A stretch of DNA of 64,000 nt, taken from positions 1,674,001 to 1,738,000 of the forward strand of contig JAAHII010000001.1 in assembly GCA_010671905.1 (NCBI GenBank), in the 5' to 3' direction. The notes beneath the pieces are model-generated. The model made no database searches and was not told where the DNA came from. It saw only the letters and a program-made list of their open reading frames with translations. A program made the position numbers and the translations under genes. This document shows, one piece after another, positions 19,036 to 30,050 of this stretch. Position 1 is the stretch's first letter; the number at the start of each line of letters is the position of its first letter. The stretch is from Leptolyngbya sp. SIOISBB. Its GTDB lineage: Bacteria > Cyanobacteriota > Cyanobacteriia > Phormidesmidales > Phormidesmidaceae.

Positions 19036-22000
19036 ATGGTTAAGGTGCAAAATCGCTCTTTATTCGTCTTGGTATTAGGGGTAGCCTGCCTTGCCCCACC
19101 GGTCTTAGCTGACTCCGGCGCGGCCCGCTTGGCTCAAGCGATCGACAACCCCGATACGGTTGACAATCCCGAAACTGAGGCGGCACCCGCCCCCACATCG
19201 CCAGAAACGACGGCTGGAGATGCGACAGCACCTGTTTTCAAGGCTCCTGCTGATGGTTTAGCGGCAGGGGCCAGCCTCACGATTGAGGGATCCTCTAGCA
19301 TGTCGACCATTACCCGATCGCTGGTACAAGCTTTTGAACAAAAGTATCCCAATGCCAGCGTGACGGTGGTTGAGCAACCCTCGGAAATCGCGCTCCAAAA
19401 TTTGCAGGCCGGCAAAGCTGAACTCGTCGCGATCGGTCGGACCCTCACGGATGAACAAAAAGCCGCAGGGTTCATACCTGTCTCAGTCAGCCGCGAAAAA
19501 ATTGCCGTCATCATCGGCGCTGACAATCCGTTTACCGGACAGCTAGAGGCCACCGATTTTGTCAATATTTTTTGGGGAACGGTGACCAACTGGCAGCAGT
19601 TAGGCGGTCCCGATCTCCCCATTCGCTTCATTGATCGACCAGAAACGAGCGATACCCGAGTGTCTTTAGGGGAATACGAAATTTTTGGGGGTGACCTGAG
19701 TGCTGGTGAAGGGGGCGTCCCCGTGGCAGAAGACAGCACTGCTGAAGTGGTTGCGGCCTTGGGGGACAACGGGATTGGTTATGCGATCGCCAGCCAAGTA
19801 TTAGATCAGGAGAATGTCCGAGTATTGCCGATGTATGGCACCACTCCAGACGATCCCCTCTATCCCTACTCGCAACCCCGTAACTATGTGTATCTGAGCA
19901 GTACGCCGCTATCACCGACAGCCGAGGCATTTCTAGCTTTGGCGACAGATTCTGAGGGGCAAGCCGTCGTCGAAGAAGCCAAAGCGGCCGAAGCTGCTGA
20001 GGTTGCCGTCGCCGATTTGCCAGACCAGATATCGGCTGTTCGACCGGACGGTCAGGGATTTGTGACCGGCGATCGCGAGGGCAACCTCAATTTTTGGAAT
20101 GCCGATGGCACGTCTGGGAGTGACGCAGTGCCGGCCCATACTGGCCCCATCACCGCGCTCGCATTTAGTCCCGACGGTCAACGCCTCGTCAGCGGGGGCG
20201 CTGATAGCACCGTGCGCTGGTGGGATGCAGCAGGAGCACCGGTGGGCGATCCCATTAATTCTGGAAATGGCCCCGTCACTAGCATCGTGATGCAACCCGA
20301 CGGCAGCTTTTTCAGCGCAACCAACAGCGGAGTCTGGCAACGATGGGATGCAGAAGGCAATCCCGTTGGTGACGCGATCGCTGGCCACGAAGGAGCTGTA
20401 CGAGATATGGTCCTGAGTCCTGATGGCAACACCCTAATTACCAGTGGTGATGACGGCACCATTCGCCGATGGAACGTGGCTGATGGGACTCCGCAAGGTG
20501 CGCCCCTCACGGGGCATCAAGGCCCCGTACAAGCATTATCCGTACAGCCCGATGGGAGGATCTTTTCTGGCGGGGCCGACAATACGGTGCGGCAGTGGGC
20601 GCCAGATGGCACCCCCATTGGGGAACCCCTCACCATGCCTGGCCCCGTCAATGCGATCGCCACGAATGCTGAAGGCAACAGCATTGCGGTAGGAGATGCC
20701 ACTGGCGCGCTGCAATACCTCTCCGGTGACGGCGTACCGGTTGGCGAACCACTGACTGATGTGGGTGCTCCGGTAGATGATCTGGCTTTCACCCCTGATG
20801 GGCAACAACTGGTGGTGAGTGCTAGCGATGCCCCACAATTGCGCGATAGTACGGGGCAAATCATTGCGGGCTCTGACTCGGGGACAGACAGTGCAACTAG
20901 TGATGAGACGGTGGGCAATCTCCCCCCTCAGTTGCAGGATTTTTGGACACAGTTACAGGGCTTACCGCCTCAAGTTTTGTGGATTCTGCCCCTAGCGGCA
21001 TTAGCGCTGCTATTAATGGGACTGCTCCGCAGTTTCCGCCAAGAAGAAGAAGGCTTCATGGATGAGGATGACGTCACAGAACTTCCTCCAACCGAAACTG
21101 CTGTTGGGGCCGCCACTGATGTCGATAGTTTTGACGCTGACGATTTCTCCGCAGATGACTTTCAAGCCAGTGATGATCGGCAACCAGCCACAGAGCGCCC
21201 GACAACATCCGCTGCAGGCTTTGCCTCTGATATTGCTGCAGAGCCGCTTGATCCCTCATTAGCACAAGCAAAACAAACGTTGCAAGAAGGCGTGAGTCTC
21301 GGGAATGCCGGGCGCTATCAAGCGGCGTTGGACAACTTCAATAAGGCGATCGAACTCGCCGATCTGGAGCGCTTGAAAGCCGCCGCGGCTGGAACCACCC
21401 TGGTTGGGGCCAGTGCCGTCATTGCTCGTGGTTTAGCCCGTCGAGGCTCCGCCTTGGCCAATTTGGGCCGCTCTGATGAAGCACTCAAAAGCCTGAATCG
21501 AGCTTTGGAAATGGATCCCAACGACGCTGCGGCTTGGATTGGCAAGGGCAATGTCTTTATTCCCATGGGACAACTCGATGAAGCGCTCTTTTGCTTTGAT
21601 AAAGCGATCGAATTAAATCCGAATCTCGCGGCCGCTTGGCAAGGCAAAGGCAAAACCCTGCAAAAAATGGGGCGCGATGCCGAAGCCCGCAACTGTTTCC
21701 AGCAGGCAGAATCCCTAGGAAGAATTAGTGAAGACATTCCTCTCGACTTAGGGACGCCAGCGGTTACACCGCCAGCAAATCGTGCTTCCGGAGCAAGAGA
21801 CACCAGCGATCAAGCAGGGACAAAGTCATCTGAGCCTTCCTCGTCGAGTCTAGCAATAGAACCCGATCCTCTGTCTGCAACCATTCCAGCAGCGGACGAC
21901 GATTTGCCGTTACCACCGGCATCGCAAATCACACCGACGCCCGCCGAGGCGGATCTGCCTTTAGATGCGCCCATCGGACCGATGGGGCTCACACCTTCTG

Positions 22001-22630
22001 AACCAGTGAGCCCACCGATTTCTGATGAACCATTATCGCCAGAGTTGTTGTCTGCCATCAGTGATCTGCCGCCAACAGATCAAACGATGGGAGATACCGT
22101 CATCCAGGTCGCTGCGGAGTCATCAACTGCGCCATCAATGATTACGCCTACGGAGCCGCTTCCAGACACCCCTGAAACCGCTGTTCCCGAAGAACTCTTG
22201 CAAGCGGTTGATACCTTGCCTTCAGAGCCAGAAGATGCCGATCCGAATTCACCTTTGACCAATCCCCTCAGCGTGCCGCCTGAGGTAGAAGCTATTCTGA
22301 CAGGGGATTCAGAAATTCCAGCAACCGAAGAAACGGCAATGAGTGCAGCCGCAGATCCCTTAGCGGCATCAGCGGCGGATGACACCACAGTGGCCCCTGA
22401 CATCATCATCGGCATCGGCAAACCGGGGAGTTGTGCCCGATCAACCTGCCCCCGAAGATGATGCGGCAGCATTAGCTGGGCTACCACCAGAGGTTTTAGA
22501 AGCACTTCAAAGCATTCCCGCTGATTCACCTGATAGTTTTGATTTACCAACAACTCCCACAACTCAGCCACCTTCCTTACCGGCCAATCCTCTAATTACT
22601 GATGAAGATGATGAAGACTTGTTGCCATAA
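19036..22630 (+). CDS. Phosphate-binding-like, WD40, transmembrane, TPR sensor protein; frame broken
   Basis: Corrected length about 1197 residues. A signal peptide (1-27) is followed by a type 2 periplasmic-binding domain of the PstS class at about 75-315 (SLTIEGSSSMSTITRSLVQA, GIGYAIASQ). Seven WD40-like blades span about 329-614, each with a PDG or EG turn (PITALAFSPDG, AVRDMVLSPDG). A membrane helix at about 644-665 precedes TPRs at 741-894 and a long acidic Pro-rich tail. With one membrane span the binding domain and propeller should be extracytoplasmic and the TPRs cytoplasmic. The start at ATG 19036 lies eight bases after GAGGAG. The frame breaks near the G4 run at 22424-22427; removing one base adds 67 residues of the same composition. 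Confidence 0.85.
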
Positions 22631-22977
22631 GTCACATAATTGCAGAAGGCGAATTGCTGATCGTAGAGATGAAGGTTTTCCTGGCTAGGACTTTCAGGGG
22701 TTTGAATGGGTTTCCGTTATCTGTAAATGACTACACCAGTCCTGCACTGCTGAATATAGGTTAAACCTCTGGCTAGCTGAGTGCCCTGATTGAACAGGGC
22801 ACTCAGCTAGCGGGGTTAGGCCATCTCGTGTTTGTCTGGCAACGTCATTTCGGGAGAGCTTTAGAAAAGTACGAGTGTGGCGATCGCTCCAACATGTGGA
22901 CGGCTCATCCCAACGTGAATGCCTGCGATCCCCTCCAAGGTTTTGCCCCCATTCAGCCTGTACCCAAGCTAACAACG
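22631..22977. other. Intergenic region between convergent genes
   Basis: 347 bases without a convincing gene. The main element is the perfect palindrome at 22773-22810, which probably ends both flanking transcripts. Confidence 0.5.
22773..22810. terminator. Bidirectional terminator-like perfect palindrome
   Basis: CTAGCTGAGTGCCCTG and CAGGGCACTCAGCTAG form a perfect 16-bp stem around ATTGAA. It lies between convergent genes. A T-run is missing, so it may instead be a recognition palindrome. Confidence 0.6.
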
Positions 22978-23511
22978 CTAATCCAGAGCAAACGAGTCCA
23001 GAAAAGTTTGTGAGACTTCTGGTGTGCTCTCGCCTTCAGGGGTAACCACTAAAACTTGATAGAGCCGGTTATCCACCAGGTAAATGCGCGAATTGATGGT
23101 TGCTGTCTGGTCTTGGTTGGCCGTCGCGTTAATGACCAGAGATCGCCCAGGATTCCCTTCCAGGTCAATGACCTCCTCACTCACCAAGGTACCGCCCAAA
23201 TTAGTCACGGCACCATCGCGGCTGCTATCTAGCAACACTTGTGGATCAGTCTGCTCGATAATCTCGGATGGATAGTCAGAATAGGCAACGACATAGGCCG
23301 TATCATCGGTTTCTGCCGTAAATGTATAGATATCGACTGGCCCAACCGGAGTCTCAACAGATTGTTGCGTTTCTTCAAAGGGTGCGGGTGCAGCGATCGA
23401 AAACTGCCCGGTTTCAGACGCAAAGGCTTCCGGAGTAGGTGGATTAGCACCATTACAGGCAGTGAGCATTAACGCACCGACAAGTAGCCACTGGGAAAGT
23501 CGATATTTCAT
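22978..23511 (-). CDS. Predicted lipoprotein, unknown function
   Basis: 177 residues from ATG 23511 (the frame is open to 23538, but the lipoprotein signal fits this start). The lipobox LTAC ends a short hydrophobic helix (WLLVGALML). The mature part is a small alpha/beta domain with VDIYTFTAETDDTAYVVAYSDYP and IYLVDNRLYQVLVVTPEGE, resembling small exported proteins that sense or bind surface ligands. Not recognised further. Located 60 bases downstream of rsgA on the same strand. Confidence 0.75.
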   Translation of the reverse strand: MKYRLSQWLLVGALMLTACNGANPPTPEAFASETGQFSIAAPAPFEETQQSVETPVGPVDIYTFTAETDDTAYVVAYSDYPSEIIEQTDPQVLLDSSRDGAVTNLGGTLVSEEVIDLEGNPGRSLVINATANQDQTATINSRIYLVDNRLYQVLVVTPEGESTPEVSQTFLDSFALD

Positions 23512-23574
23512 CACACCTACAAAGATTGAAAAATTCAACGGATTTATGGATACGAATATGCCGCTTAAGCAGGA

Positions 23575-24720
23575 TTACTCCAATTCTGAGAAAGCATCGC
23601 TGTCTTCCAACGCTTTCAGATCATCAAGGTTGCCATCCAACTCATAGCGTAAGTCTTCAAGGGACTGTTTACGACTCCGACGAGATACTCGACGATACTT
23701 CTTAGCTTGTAGTCGAGGCTCCTTTTGCACTTGACCATCATTCGCAATCTTAAGTTTAAAAGCCGCATCCGGTGTAGCGGAATCCTGGACGGCCTGGGCT
23801 TGGGTCTCACATTCTGCCAATAGCTGCCGATAATCATCGTACCGTTCCCAGTCTTGGGAAACGACACAACCTGGTTCTCCTCGATGTAAACAATCCGTAA
23901 ACTGACATTGTTGATCCATCAACTGAGTGCGAATTTCTGGAAAACAGGCACCAAGTTGTTGAGGTAGACAGGCGATATCAGGTTGATTAAAACCTGGAGT
24001 ATCTGCCAGCAAGCCACCTTGAGGAAGGTCAAACAGCTCAACATGACGAGTCGTATGTCGTCCTCTACCGAGTTTGCCTGAGACAGCACTGACGCGGAGC
24101 TGAGCGGCTGGGATAAGGGTGTTTATGAGGCTGGATTTACCCACTCCGGAAGGGCCAGAAATGATGGTGGTACGCTCTCGTAACGCGCTTCTCAGGGATT
24201 CTAAACCCAACTTTTCTTGCACGCTAACGAGTTGTGGCTGATATCCCCAGCCAGCTAACCGTTGTTGCCAATCAGCTTGGGTTCTGGCCCCAACTAAATC
24301 GCGTTTATTCAAACAGAGGCTAATCGCCAAACCAGTCAACTCTGCTTTGACCAAAAAACGTGTGAGTTGATGGCAATCTAAATCCGGCTCAGCGATCGCA
24401 AACACCAGCATGATTTGGTCAGCATTCGCCACGGGGGGGCGATCTAGTTGGGTAGCCCGAGGTAGCACTGAAGCAATCGCACCTCGCTGACCCGCCCAAT
24501 CAGGCTCTTCTACCTGAACGTGATCCCCAACCATCACTTGTTGTCCGACTTTCTTAAGTCGGGCACGACGAGTACAAAGTAACTGCGAGACCGGTAATTG
24601 CCTTGACCCCAAAATATCGGCCCGGAACTTTACCAGGTAGTAATTAGCCTGCACCGCAATCACCGTACCCAACAGATAATCGCCCGGCAAGGTTGAGAAA
24701 TCAACAGCAGAAGACGTCAT
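23575..24720 (-). CDS. rsgA: Small-subunit ribosome biogenesis GTPase
   Basis: A circularly permuted GTPase that helps mature the 30S subunit. It has an N-terminal OB fold, then G motifs in permuted order: NKRD (138-141, G4), GPSGVGKSS (189-197, G1), DTPGF (240-244, G3), and a C-terminal zinc-binding cluster (CQFTDCLHRGEPGC). A basic then acidic tail of about 50 residues extends beyond the usual end. The start is placed at ATG 24720 (MTSSAVDF); the upstream frame to 24774 lies within the TusA-like gene. It overlaps the end of that gene by a few bases, so translation is probably coupled. Confidence 0.93.
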   Translation of the reverse strand: MTSSAVDFSTLPGDYLLGTVIAVQANYYLVKFRADILGSRQLPVSQLLCTRRARLKKVGQQVMVGDHVQVEEPDWAGQRGAIASVLPRATQLDRPPVANADQIMLVFAIAEPDLDCHQLTRFLVKAELTGLAISLCLNKRDLVGARTQADWQQRLAGWGYQPQLVSVQEKLGLESLRSALRERTTIISGPSGVGKSSLINTLIPAAQLRVSAVSGKLGRGRHTTRHVELFDLPQGGLLADTPGFNQPDIACLPQQLGACFPEIRTQLMDQQCQFTDCLHRGEPGCVVSQDWERYDDYRQLLAECETQAQAVQDSATPDAAFKLKIANDGQVQKEPRLQAKKYRRVSRRSRKQSLEDLRYELDGNLDDLKALEDSDAFSELE

Positions 24721-24724
24721 AAAA

Positions 24725-24988
24725 TCATGACCGCGTATTGCGTACCTGCAAGGCGTAGTAACGGTCTTGTTCAATCAGCTGTTCAATGACGTAGCCGTCC
24801 ATCTTGAGGCTGTTGGGCACTTGGGCGACGGGTTCGCCGCTGTCAATCCAAACTTCTAGTAGCGCGTCAGCGGGCATCTGCTGCAATTGCAGCTTGGTGC
24901 GGACAAAATTAATGGGGCAAGGCGTGCCTCGCAGGTCTAGTTGACGATCTGGAACCGCTTTAGCTGAATCTGGTCTAGCCTCACTCAT
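24725..24988 (-). CDS. TusA/SirA-family sulfur-carrier-like protein
   Basis: An 87-residue protein with the TusA fold signature [17 protein letters not shown], where the cysteine is the expected persulfide carrier. The second proline of the usual CPxP motif is replaced (CPIN), so transfer chemistry may differ. The start overlaps the dnaJ stop (ATGA), and the end touches rsgA, so the order dnaJ-tusA-like-rsgA looks like one translationally coupled unit. Confidence 0.85.
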   Translation of the reverse strand: MSEARPDSAKAVPDRQLDLRGTPCPINFVRTKLQLQQMPADALLEVWIDSGEPVAQVPNSLKMDGYVIEQLIEQDRYYALQVRNTRS

Positions 24989-26115
24989 CCGCGAAACAAG
25001 CCCCCCAAAAAGCCCTCAATTCCCCCACCTTTGCTGACGCGATCGCCCCGCATCTCAGCCAACTTTTCGACGAGTTCTCGCTCTTCTGGTTTTAGTCGAG
25101 CCGGAATTTGTACCTGTACTGTAATCAGGTGGTTGCCACGACTCACGGGGTTACCCAGTTTAGGTACACCTCGATTCTCCAACGTTAAGACGGTATTGGG
25201 TTGAGTGCCAGACGGCACCTCTAGATCAACTTTGCCATCGACCGTATCAACCTCAATCTTGGCCCCCAAGATGGCTTGCAAATAAGTGATTTTCAGATCC
25301 GAGAGTACGTTGATCCCATCACGGCGGAAATGGTCATCCTCCTCAACAAACAGGTAGACATACAGATCACCGGCAGTCCCCCCTTTCTGACCAGCATCTC
25401 CTTCACCCGAAACCCGCAGACGAGTGCCATTATCAACGCCTGCCGGAATCGTAATTTTCAGCTTCTTACTTTCTTGCAACTGACCACTGCCACCACAGAC
25501 TTCGCAGCGCTCTTCGACCATCTCTCCCGTACCGTTGCAGGTCGGGCAAGCAGAAACTTGGGCGAAGCTACCAAAGGGAGTGCGTGTCGTCCGTCGCACC
25601 TGGCCACTGCCATTACAAGTACTGCAGGTAACAGGACGAGTTCCGGGTTTAGCGCCCGAGCCGTTACAGGTGTCACAGACCTCTAAGTGCCCAATTTTGA
25701 TCTCTTTTTCACCCCCAAACACGGCGTCTTTAAAGCTCAGTTTGAGATCTAATCGCAGATCATCACCACGAGTCGGGCCACGGCGGCGAGAACCGGCCGA
25801 AGCACCCCCAAACCCACCAAAAAAGCTCTCAAAGATATCAGCGAACCCACCCATGTCGCCCATATCTTGGAAGCCTGCACCCCCACCAGCCGCACTACCC
25901 ACTCCAGCTTCGCCAAAGCGATCGTAGCGAGCCCGAACTTCTGGTTCTGAAAGCACCTCATAAGCGCGATTGACCTCTTTAAAGAGCTCTTCTGCGCCCG
26001 CTTCTTTATTAACGTCGGGATGATATTTTCGAGCAAGGCGGCGATAGGCTCGTTTTATTTCCTCTTGGTCGGCGCTTCGAGAAACACCAAGCAATTCATA
26101 GTAATCACGGGCCAT
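24985..26115 (-). CDS. dnaJ: Chaperone DnaJ (Hsp40, type I)
   Basis: 376 residues. The J domain (1-70) has the HPD motif in RKYHPDVNK that stimulates DnaK ATPase. A Gly/Phe-rich linker ([17 protein letters not shown]) is followed by four zinc-binding CxxCxGxG motifs ([32 protein letters not shown]) and the substrate-binding C-terminal domains. It lies about 100 bases downstream of dnaK. The set grpE-dnaK-dnaJ is in order on the minus strand. Confidence 0.97.
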   Translation of the reverse strand: MARDYYELLGVSRSADQEEIKRAYRRLARKYHPDVNKEAGAEELFKEVNRAYEVLSEPEVRARYDRFGEAGVGSAAGGGAGFQDMGDMGGFADIFESFFGGFGGASAGSRRRGPTRGDDLRLDLKLSFKDAVFGGEKEIKIGHLEVCDTCNGSGAKPGTRPVTCSTCNGSGQVRRTTRTPFGSFAQVSACPTCNGTGEMVEERCEVCGGSGQLQESKKLKITIPAGVDNGTRLRVSGEGDAGQKGGTAGDLYVYLFVEEDDHFRRDGINVLSDLKITYLQAILGAKIEVDTVDGKVDLEVPSGTQPNTVLTLENRGVPKLGNPVSRGNHLITVQVQIPARLKPEERELVEKLAEMRGDRVSKGGGIEGFLGGLFRG

Positions 26116-26218
26116 GGGCGTCTATTGTCAGTGCTGAATCAATATTACGATACATGAAACTATTGTATGGGACGTAACCTAGGTTGAAATCACGACTTGC
26201 TTCAAGAGACTAAAAGCG

Positions 26219-28174
26219 TTAGTCAATCGCTTCGTAGTCAGCAGTAATTGTCGCGTCCATGTCGATGTTATCACTTGCCTCTTGAGGCTCTGCGGGTTGC
26301 GCGATCGTATCAGCGTCTTGCACAGGCACATCCACGTTGAAATCAACAGCATTTTCATCCGGCTCAGTCTGCTTATACAAGGTTGCGCCAATATCAAATA
26401 GCGCTTGTTGCAGTCCGTCCATCGCACCGCGTAACTCTTCGGGAGAAACTCCTTTGTCCTGCATCGCGACCCGGAGCTCAGTGGCTTTTTCTTCTGCTGA
26501 AGCTTTTAGTACGGCATCCATCAACTCGCTATTGTCGCGCATAGTTGCTTCGTAGCTGTAGAAAAGATTGTCCGCCTGATTTACCAGGTCAGCCACCTGT
26601 CGCCGCCGTTCGTCTTCATCGGCAAAGTCTTCGGCCTCTAGCCGCATTTTCTCTACTTCATCTTGGCTAAGACCACCGGTATTGGTAATCCGGATACTCT
26701 GGGCCCGGCCAGTGCCTTTATCCCGCGCCGACACTTGTAAAATACCGTCGGCATCAATCTCAAAAGAGACTTCAATTTGAGGCACGCCTCGGGGTGCTGG
26801 GGGGATGCCAGTGAGCTGGAACTTACCCAGACTCTTATTATCCTTAGCCATGGCCCGCTCGCCTTGGAGCGCATGGACCTCAACAGAGGTCTGGCCATCC
26901 GTTGCCGTAGAAAAGATTTGAGATTTACTCGTGGGAATCGTCGTATTGCGCTCAATGACTTTGGTAAACACCTCGCCCAGGGTTTCGATACCCAAGGATA
27001 GTGGCGTCACATCCAACAACAAGAGATCTTTAACTTCACCGCCTAGTACTCCAGCCTGAATCGATGCTCCTAAAGCCACCGCTTCATCCGGGTTGACGGA
27101 GCGATCGGGAGCTTGCCCACCAAAGAATTCGGAAATTGCTGACTGCACTGCTGGAATCCGGGTCGAGCCCCCAACCAACAAAATCCGATCAATCGCGTCA
27201 GGTGAGAGATCAGCATCCTTAAGCGCCTGTTTAACTGGCTGTAGGGTGCCGTCGATCAAGTCATTAGCATGTTGTTCAAATTGAGCCCGGCTAAGACTCA
27301 TTTCTAAATGCTTAGGGCCAGTATCGTCAGCCGTGATGAAGGGCAAGTTAATCGAGGTCGTCTGCATAGAAGACAGTTCGATCTTGGCTTTTTCAGCGGC
27401 TTCCCGAATCCGTTGCAAAGCCATGCGATCAGCAGACAAGTCAAGGCCTTCGGTTTCACGAAAAGCTTCAATCATCCATTGCGCGATCGCGTTATCAAAG
27501 TCATCTCCCCCCAGGTGATTATTGCCAGAGGTCGCTCTCACCTCAAAGACACCATCCCCCAGCTGCAGAATCGAGACGTCAAAGGTGCCGCCGCCGAGGT
27601 CAAACACCAAAATGGTTTGTTCTTGGTCTTGTTTATCAAGGCCGTAGGCCAGCGCCGCAGCTGTGGGCTCATTGATAATTCGTAGGACTTCCAAGCCCGC
27701 AATGGTCCCGGCATCTTTAGTTGCCTGACGTTGGGCGTCGGTAAAATAGGCGGGTACTGTGATGACGGCTTGCGTGACTTCTTCTCCCAGATAGGCCTCA
27801 GCGTCCTGCTTGAGTTTTTGCAGGATCATCGCTGAAACTTCTTGAGGTGTGTAAGTAGTCCCACGAATTTCAACATCAACGGTTTTATCGCGACCCGATA
27901 CGCAAACATAAGGGACACGTGATCGCTCAGTTTCGGTATCGTCCCAACGACGGCCAATAAAGCGCTTGATACTATAGACCGTGTTTTCTGCGTTGGTTAC
28001 AGCTTGCCGTTTGGCAAGTTGTCCTACCAGACGCTCCCCATTTTTGCCAAAACCAACAATGCTTGGAGTTGTTCTGCCTCCTTCAATGTTAGTAATCACA
28101 AGCGGTTGCCCACCTTCTAAAACGGCAACACAACTATTGGTAGTTCCCAGGTCAATTCCGATGACTTTTCCCAT
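26219..28174 (-). CDS. dnaK: Chaperone DnaK (Hsp70)
   Basis: 651 residues. The nucleotide-binding domain shows [25 protein letters not shown] and the adenosine motif [13 protein letters not shown]. The substrate-binding domain follows after the linker [18 protein letters not shown]. The C-terminal tail is acidic and does not end in EEVD, as is normal for bacteria. Cyanobacteria carry several dnaK paralogues; linkage to grpE and dnaJ suggests the DnaK2-type housekeeping copy (an inference). Confidence 0.97.
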   Translation of the reverse strand: MGKVIGIDLGTTNSCVAVLEGGQPLVITNIEGGRTTPSIVGFGKNGERLVGQLAKRQAVTNAENTVYSIKRFIGRRWDDTETERSRVPYVCVSGRDKTVDVEIRGTTYTPQEVSAMILQKLKQDAEAYLGEEVTQAVITVPAYFTDAQRQATKDAGTIAGLEVLRIINEPTAAALAYGLDKQDQEQTILVFDLGGGTFDVSILQLGDGVFEVRATSGNNHLGGDDFDNAIAQWMIEAFRETEGLDLSADRMALQRIREAAEKAKIELSSMQTTSINLPFITADDTGPKHLEMSLSRAQFEQHANDLIDGTLQPVKQALKDADLSPDAIDRILLVGGSTRIPAVQSAISEFFGGQAPDRSVNPDEAVALGASIQAGVLGGEVKDLLLLDVTPLSLGIETLGEVFTKVIERNTTIPTSKSQIFSTATDGQTSVEVHALQGERAMAKDNKSLGKFQLTGIPPAPRGVPQIEVSFEIDADGILQVSARDKGTGRAQSIRITNTGGLSQDEVEKMRLEAEDFADEDERRRQVADLVNQADNLFYSYEATMRDNSELMDAVLKASAEEKATELRVAMQDKGVSPEELRGAMDGLQQALFDIGATLYKQTEPDENAVDFNVDVPVQDADTIAQPAEPQEASDNIDMDATITADYEAID

Positions 28175-28574
28175 AACTCGCAGCTTCTTACGATTCGGAT
28201 GAATGTACAGGAGCGTTTTCGCAACTTAACGTTAGCTCATCTTCCAAGAAATCACCTAAGAAACTAGATATTCTCCTGGATCTGCCTCCCTTAGTGTTTA
28301 ACGTTCCCAAAATGAATCTCGGGTCTTTAACGTCACCACAAAAGATCTCCATTTGGGCACTAGACAACTACTCAGCAGCAACCGCTTCGGTCATGCTCTG
28401 GGATAGAAATGTAGCAACGCAAACTTCTCCAACAAAGTTCACCATCGATCACGGCAACAACGTCATTATCGGCTGCCATCAAAACATTACACAGTTGATG
28501 AGTTCAACTAACTGCCAGCGAATGCAATGGTTTACCTATATAGAACACTTAGCGCTACTTATCCACAGGGATTA
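28175..28574. other. dnaK-grpE intergenic region
   Basis: 400 bases between two genes on the same strand, long for an operon, so dnaK probably has its own promoter. I saw no CIRCE element (TTAGCACTC with inverted partner). A 94-codon plus-strand frame (28294-28578) looks non-coding: no ribosome binding site and no domain. Confidence 0.45.
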
Positions 28575-29306
28575 TTAGCTCTCTGCCACAGCAGCATCAC
28601 TCGTGTCATTACTTGTGGGTTCGGGGGGCGCCGCCACTTTGACCATAGCGTGTCGCAATACGCGATCGCCAATTATGTAACCCCTCACCAACTCCTCAAT
28701 CACGGTACCTTCCGGATGTTGGTCCGTGGGTTCTCGCATGACTGCTTCATGTAGATTGGGGTCAAACTCTTGACCTTCGGCCCGCATCGCAGAAACTCCT
28801 AGGCGTTTTAAGCAGTCCACTAGTTGCTTATAAACGCTCTGGTAACTCTTGTGGATGGTCATTTCGGCCTCAGTTTGAGGCTTGATCTGAGCCCGTGCCC
28901 GCTCGAAATTATCGATCACCGGCAGCAATTCAGTAATGGTATTGCGCTTGATTTGGACTTCCTGATCATCCCGCTCCTTGCTGTTGCGACGGCGGTAGTT
29001 CTCAAAGTCAGCCGCGATGCGCATATATTGACTTGTTCGTTCTTCCAATTGAGCCTTCATGGTGTTGATTTCGGCCTGCCAATCGGCAGGCCCAACACCT
29101 TCACCAGCAACGGCTTCAGAAGTACTTCCGGCAGCTTGGGTCAGTTCCTCAACCGAACTTTCCGTAAAAGCCCCTTCTACGTCAATATCAATGGCACCAT
29201 CTTCTACTCGAAGTTCTTCCACATCGTCTAAAGGCTTTTCTTCAGCCACATTGAAGTTTTCTGGAGAAGTGTCTGTGGGTCGAGATTCGTCAACCATGTC
29301 GCTCAT
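28575..29306 (-). CDS. grpE: Nucleotide exchange factor GrpE
   Basis: 243 residues. An acidic disordered N-terminal 80 residues is followed by a long coiled coil (EINTMKAQLEERTSQYMRIAADFENYRRR) and a C-terminal beta-wing domain with GVSAMRAEGQEFDPNLHEAVMR. It releases ADP from DnaK. First gene of the chaperone cluster; ATG 29306 and ATG 29297 are both possible starts. Confidence 0.95.
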   Translation of the reverse strand: MSDMVDESRPTDTSPENFNVAEEKPLDDVEELRVEDGAIDIDVEGAFTESSVEELTQAAGSTSEAVAGEGVGPADWQAEINTMKAQLEERTSQYMRIAADFENYRRRNSKERDDQEVQIKRNTITELLPVIDNFERARAQIKPQTEAEMTIHKSYQSVYKQLVDCLKRLGVSAMRAEGQEFDPNLHEAVMREPTDQHPEGTVIEELVRGYIIGDRVLRHAMVKVAAPPEPTSNDTSDAAVAES

Positions 29307-30050
29307 AACCTAAAAGTTCTACACAGGGTCATGCACTCCTGCCCTTGATTCAAGAGCGCCAGTGCCTATGCCAATAAAGGACTACTATGAAAAGCTACCA
29401 ATTTATTGCGCTGATAGACCACTAATGTTAGCTGCTAATCAGCTCACAGCCTAGTGCATATCAGTTTGGCATTCAAATCACTTCAGCAAAGCTCGTCCTC
29501 TTACCCTAAAGTTGCCCGCAATCGAGCAATTATTTGCCATGTTTTATTGAAGATCGCTATGGGCTAGCTGCAGCATACATGAACTAGCGAGGCTGTTGCC
29601 CTTAATCAAGAGCCACAATATCAGACACCACGGTCTATTCAAGTCTGCACTGCTTGAGTTGTCGTAGTGTCTTTAGGGCCAATAGCAACCAAGGCCCCAA
29701 CATCTTGCTCAAATGCCCGATTTTAAAACCCCTCGCGATAACTAGCTGAGATCCCCCATTGTCCTTGTGAAATTTAGATGGCAAAGCATCAGGCAATCCA
29801 AAGTTGACATCCCTTAACAAAGCCGACTGTTTAGAGCGCAGACTTGTGAGGGGGAAGCTATTATCAACCCATCTCAGTCTTGACCGGTGAGTGACATCAA
29901 CTGAAATTCAACTTAACCGAAACAGTTGTGCTGACTCATCGCAGTCTTGATTGATGACATCGCAAGGCTTTGAGGGCACACTATTGCCGTGCATCTTGCC
30001 AAATCCTTTCGGTTCTGCCGATTTATTCATTTAGACCCCTTGCATCCGCT
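29307..30050. other. Divergent intergenic region between grpE and pilB
   Basis: 744 bases holding the promoters of grpE (minus) and the pil genes (plus). The 61-codon minus frame at 29635-29820 looks spurious. An imperfect direct repeat near pilB is listed separately. No CIRCE element seen. Confidence 0.45.
29870..29961. repeat. Imperfect direct repeat upstream of pilB
   Basis: CATCTCAGTCTTGA with a downstream GTGACATC (29870-29898) is echoed by CATCGCAGTCTTGA with GATGACATC (29937-29961). The copies start 67 bases apart and lie within 180 bases of the pilB start, so they could be paired regulator sites. Confidence 0.45.

Noticed and set aside
28294-28578. 94-codon plus frame between dnaK and grpE
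   Set aside because: No ribosome binding site or domain; convergent with the chaperone genes' promoter region.
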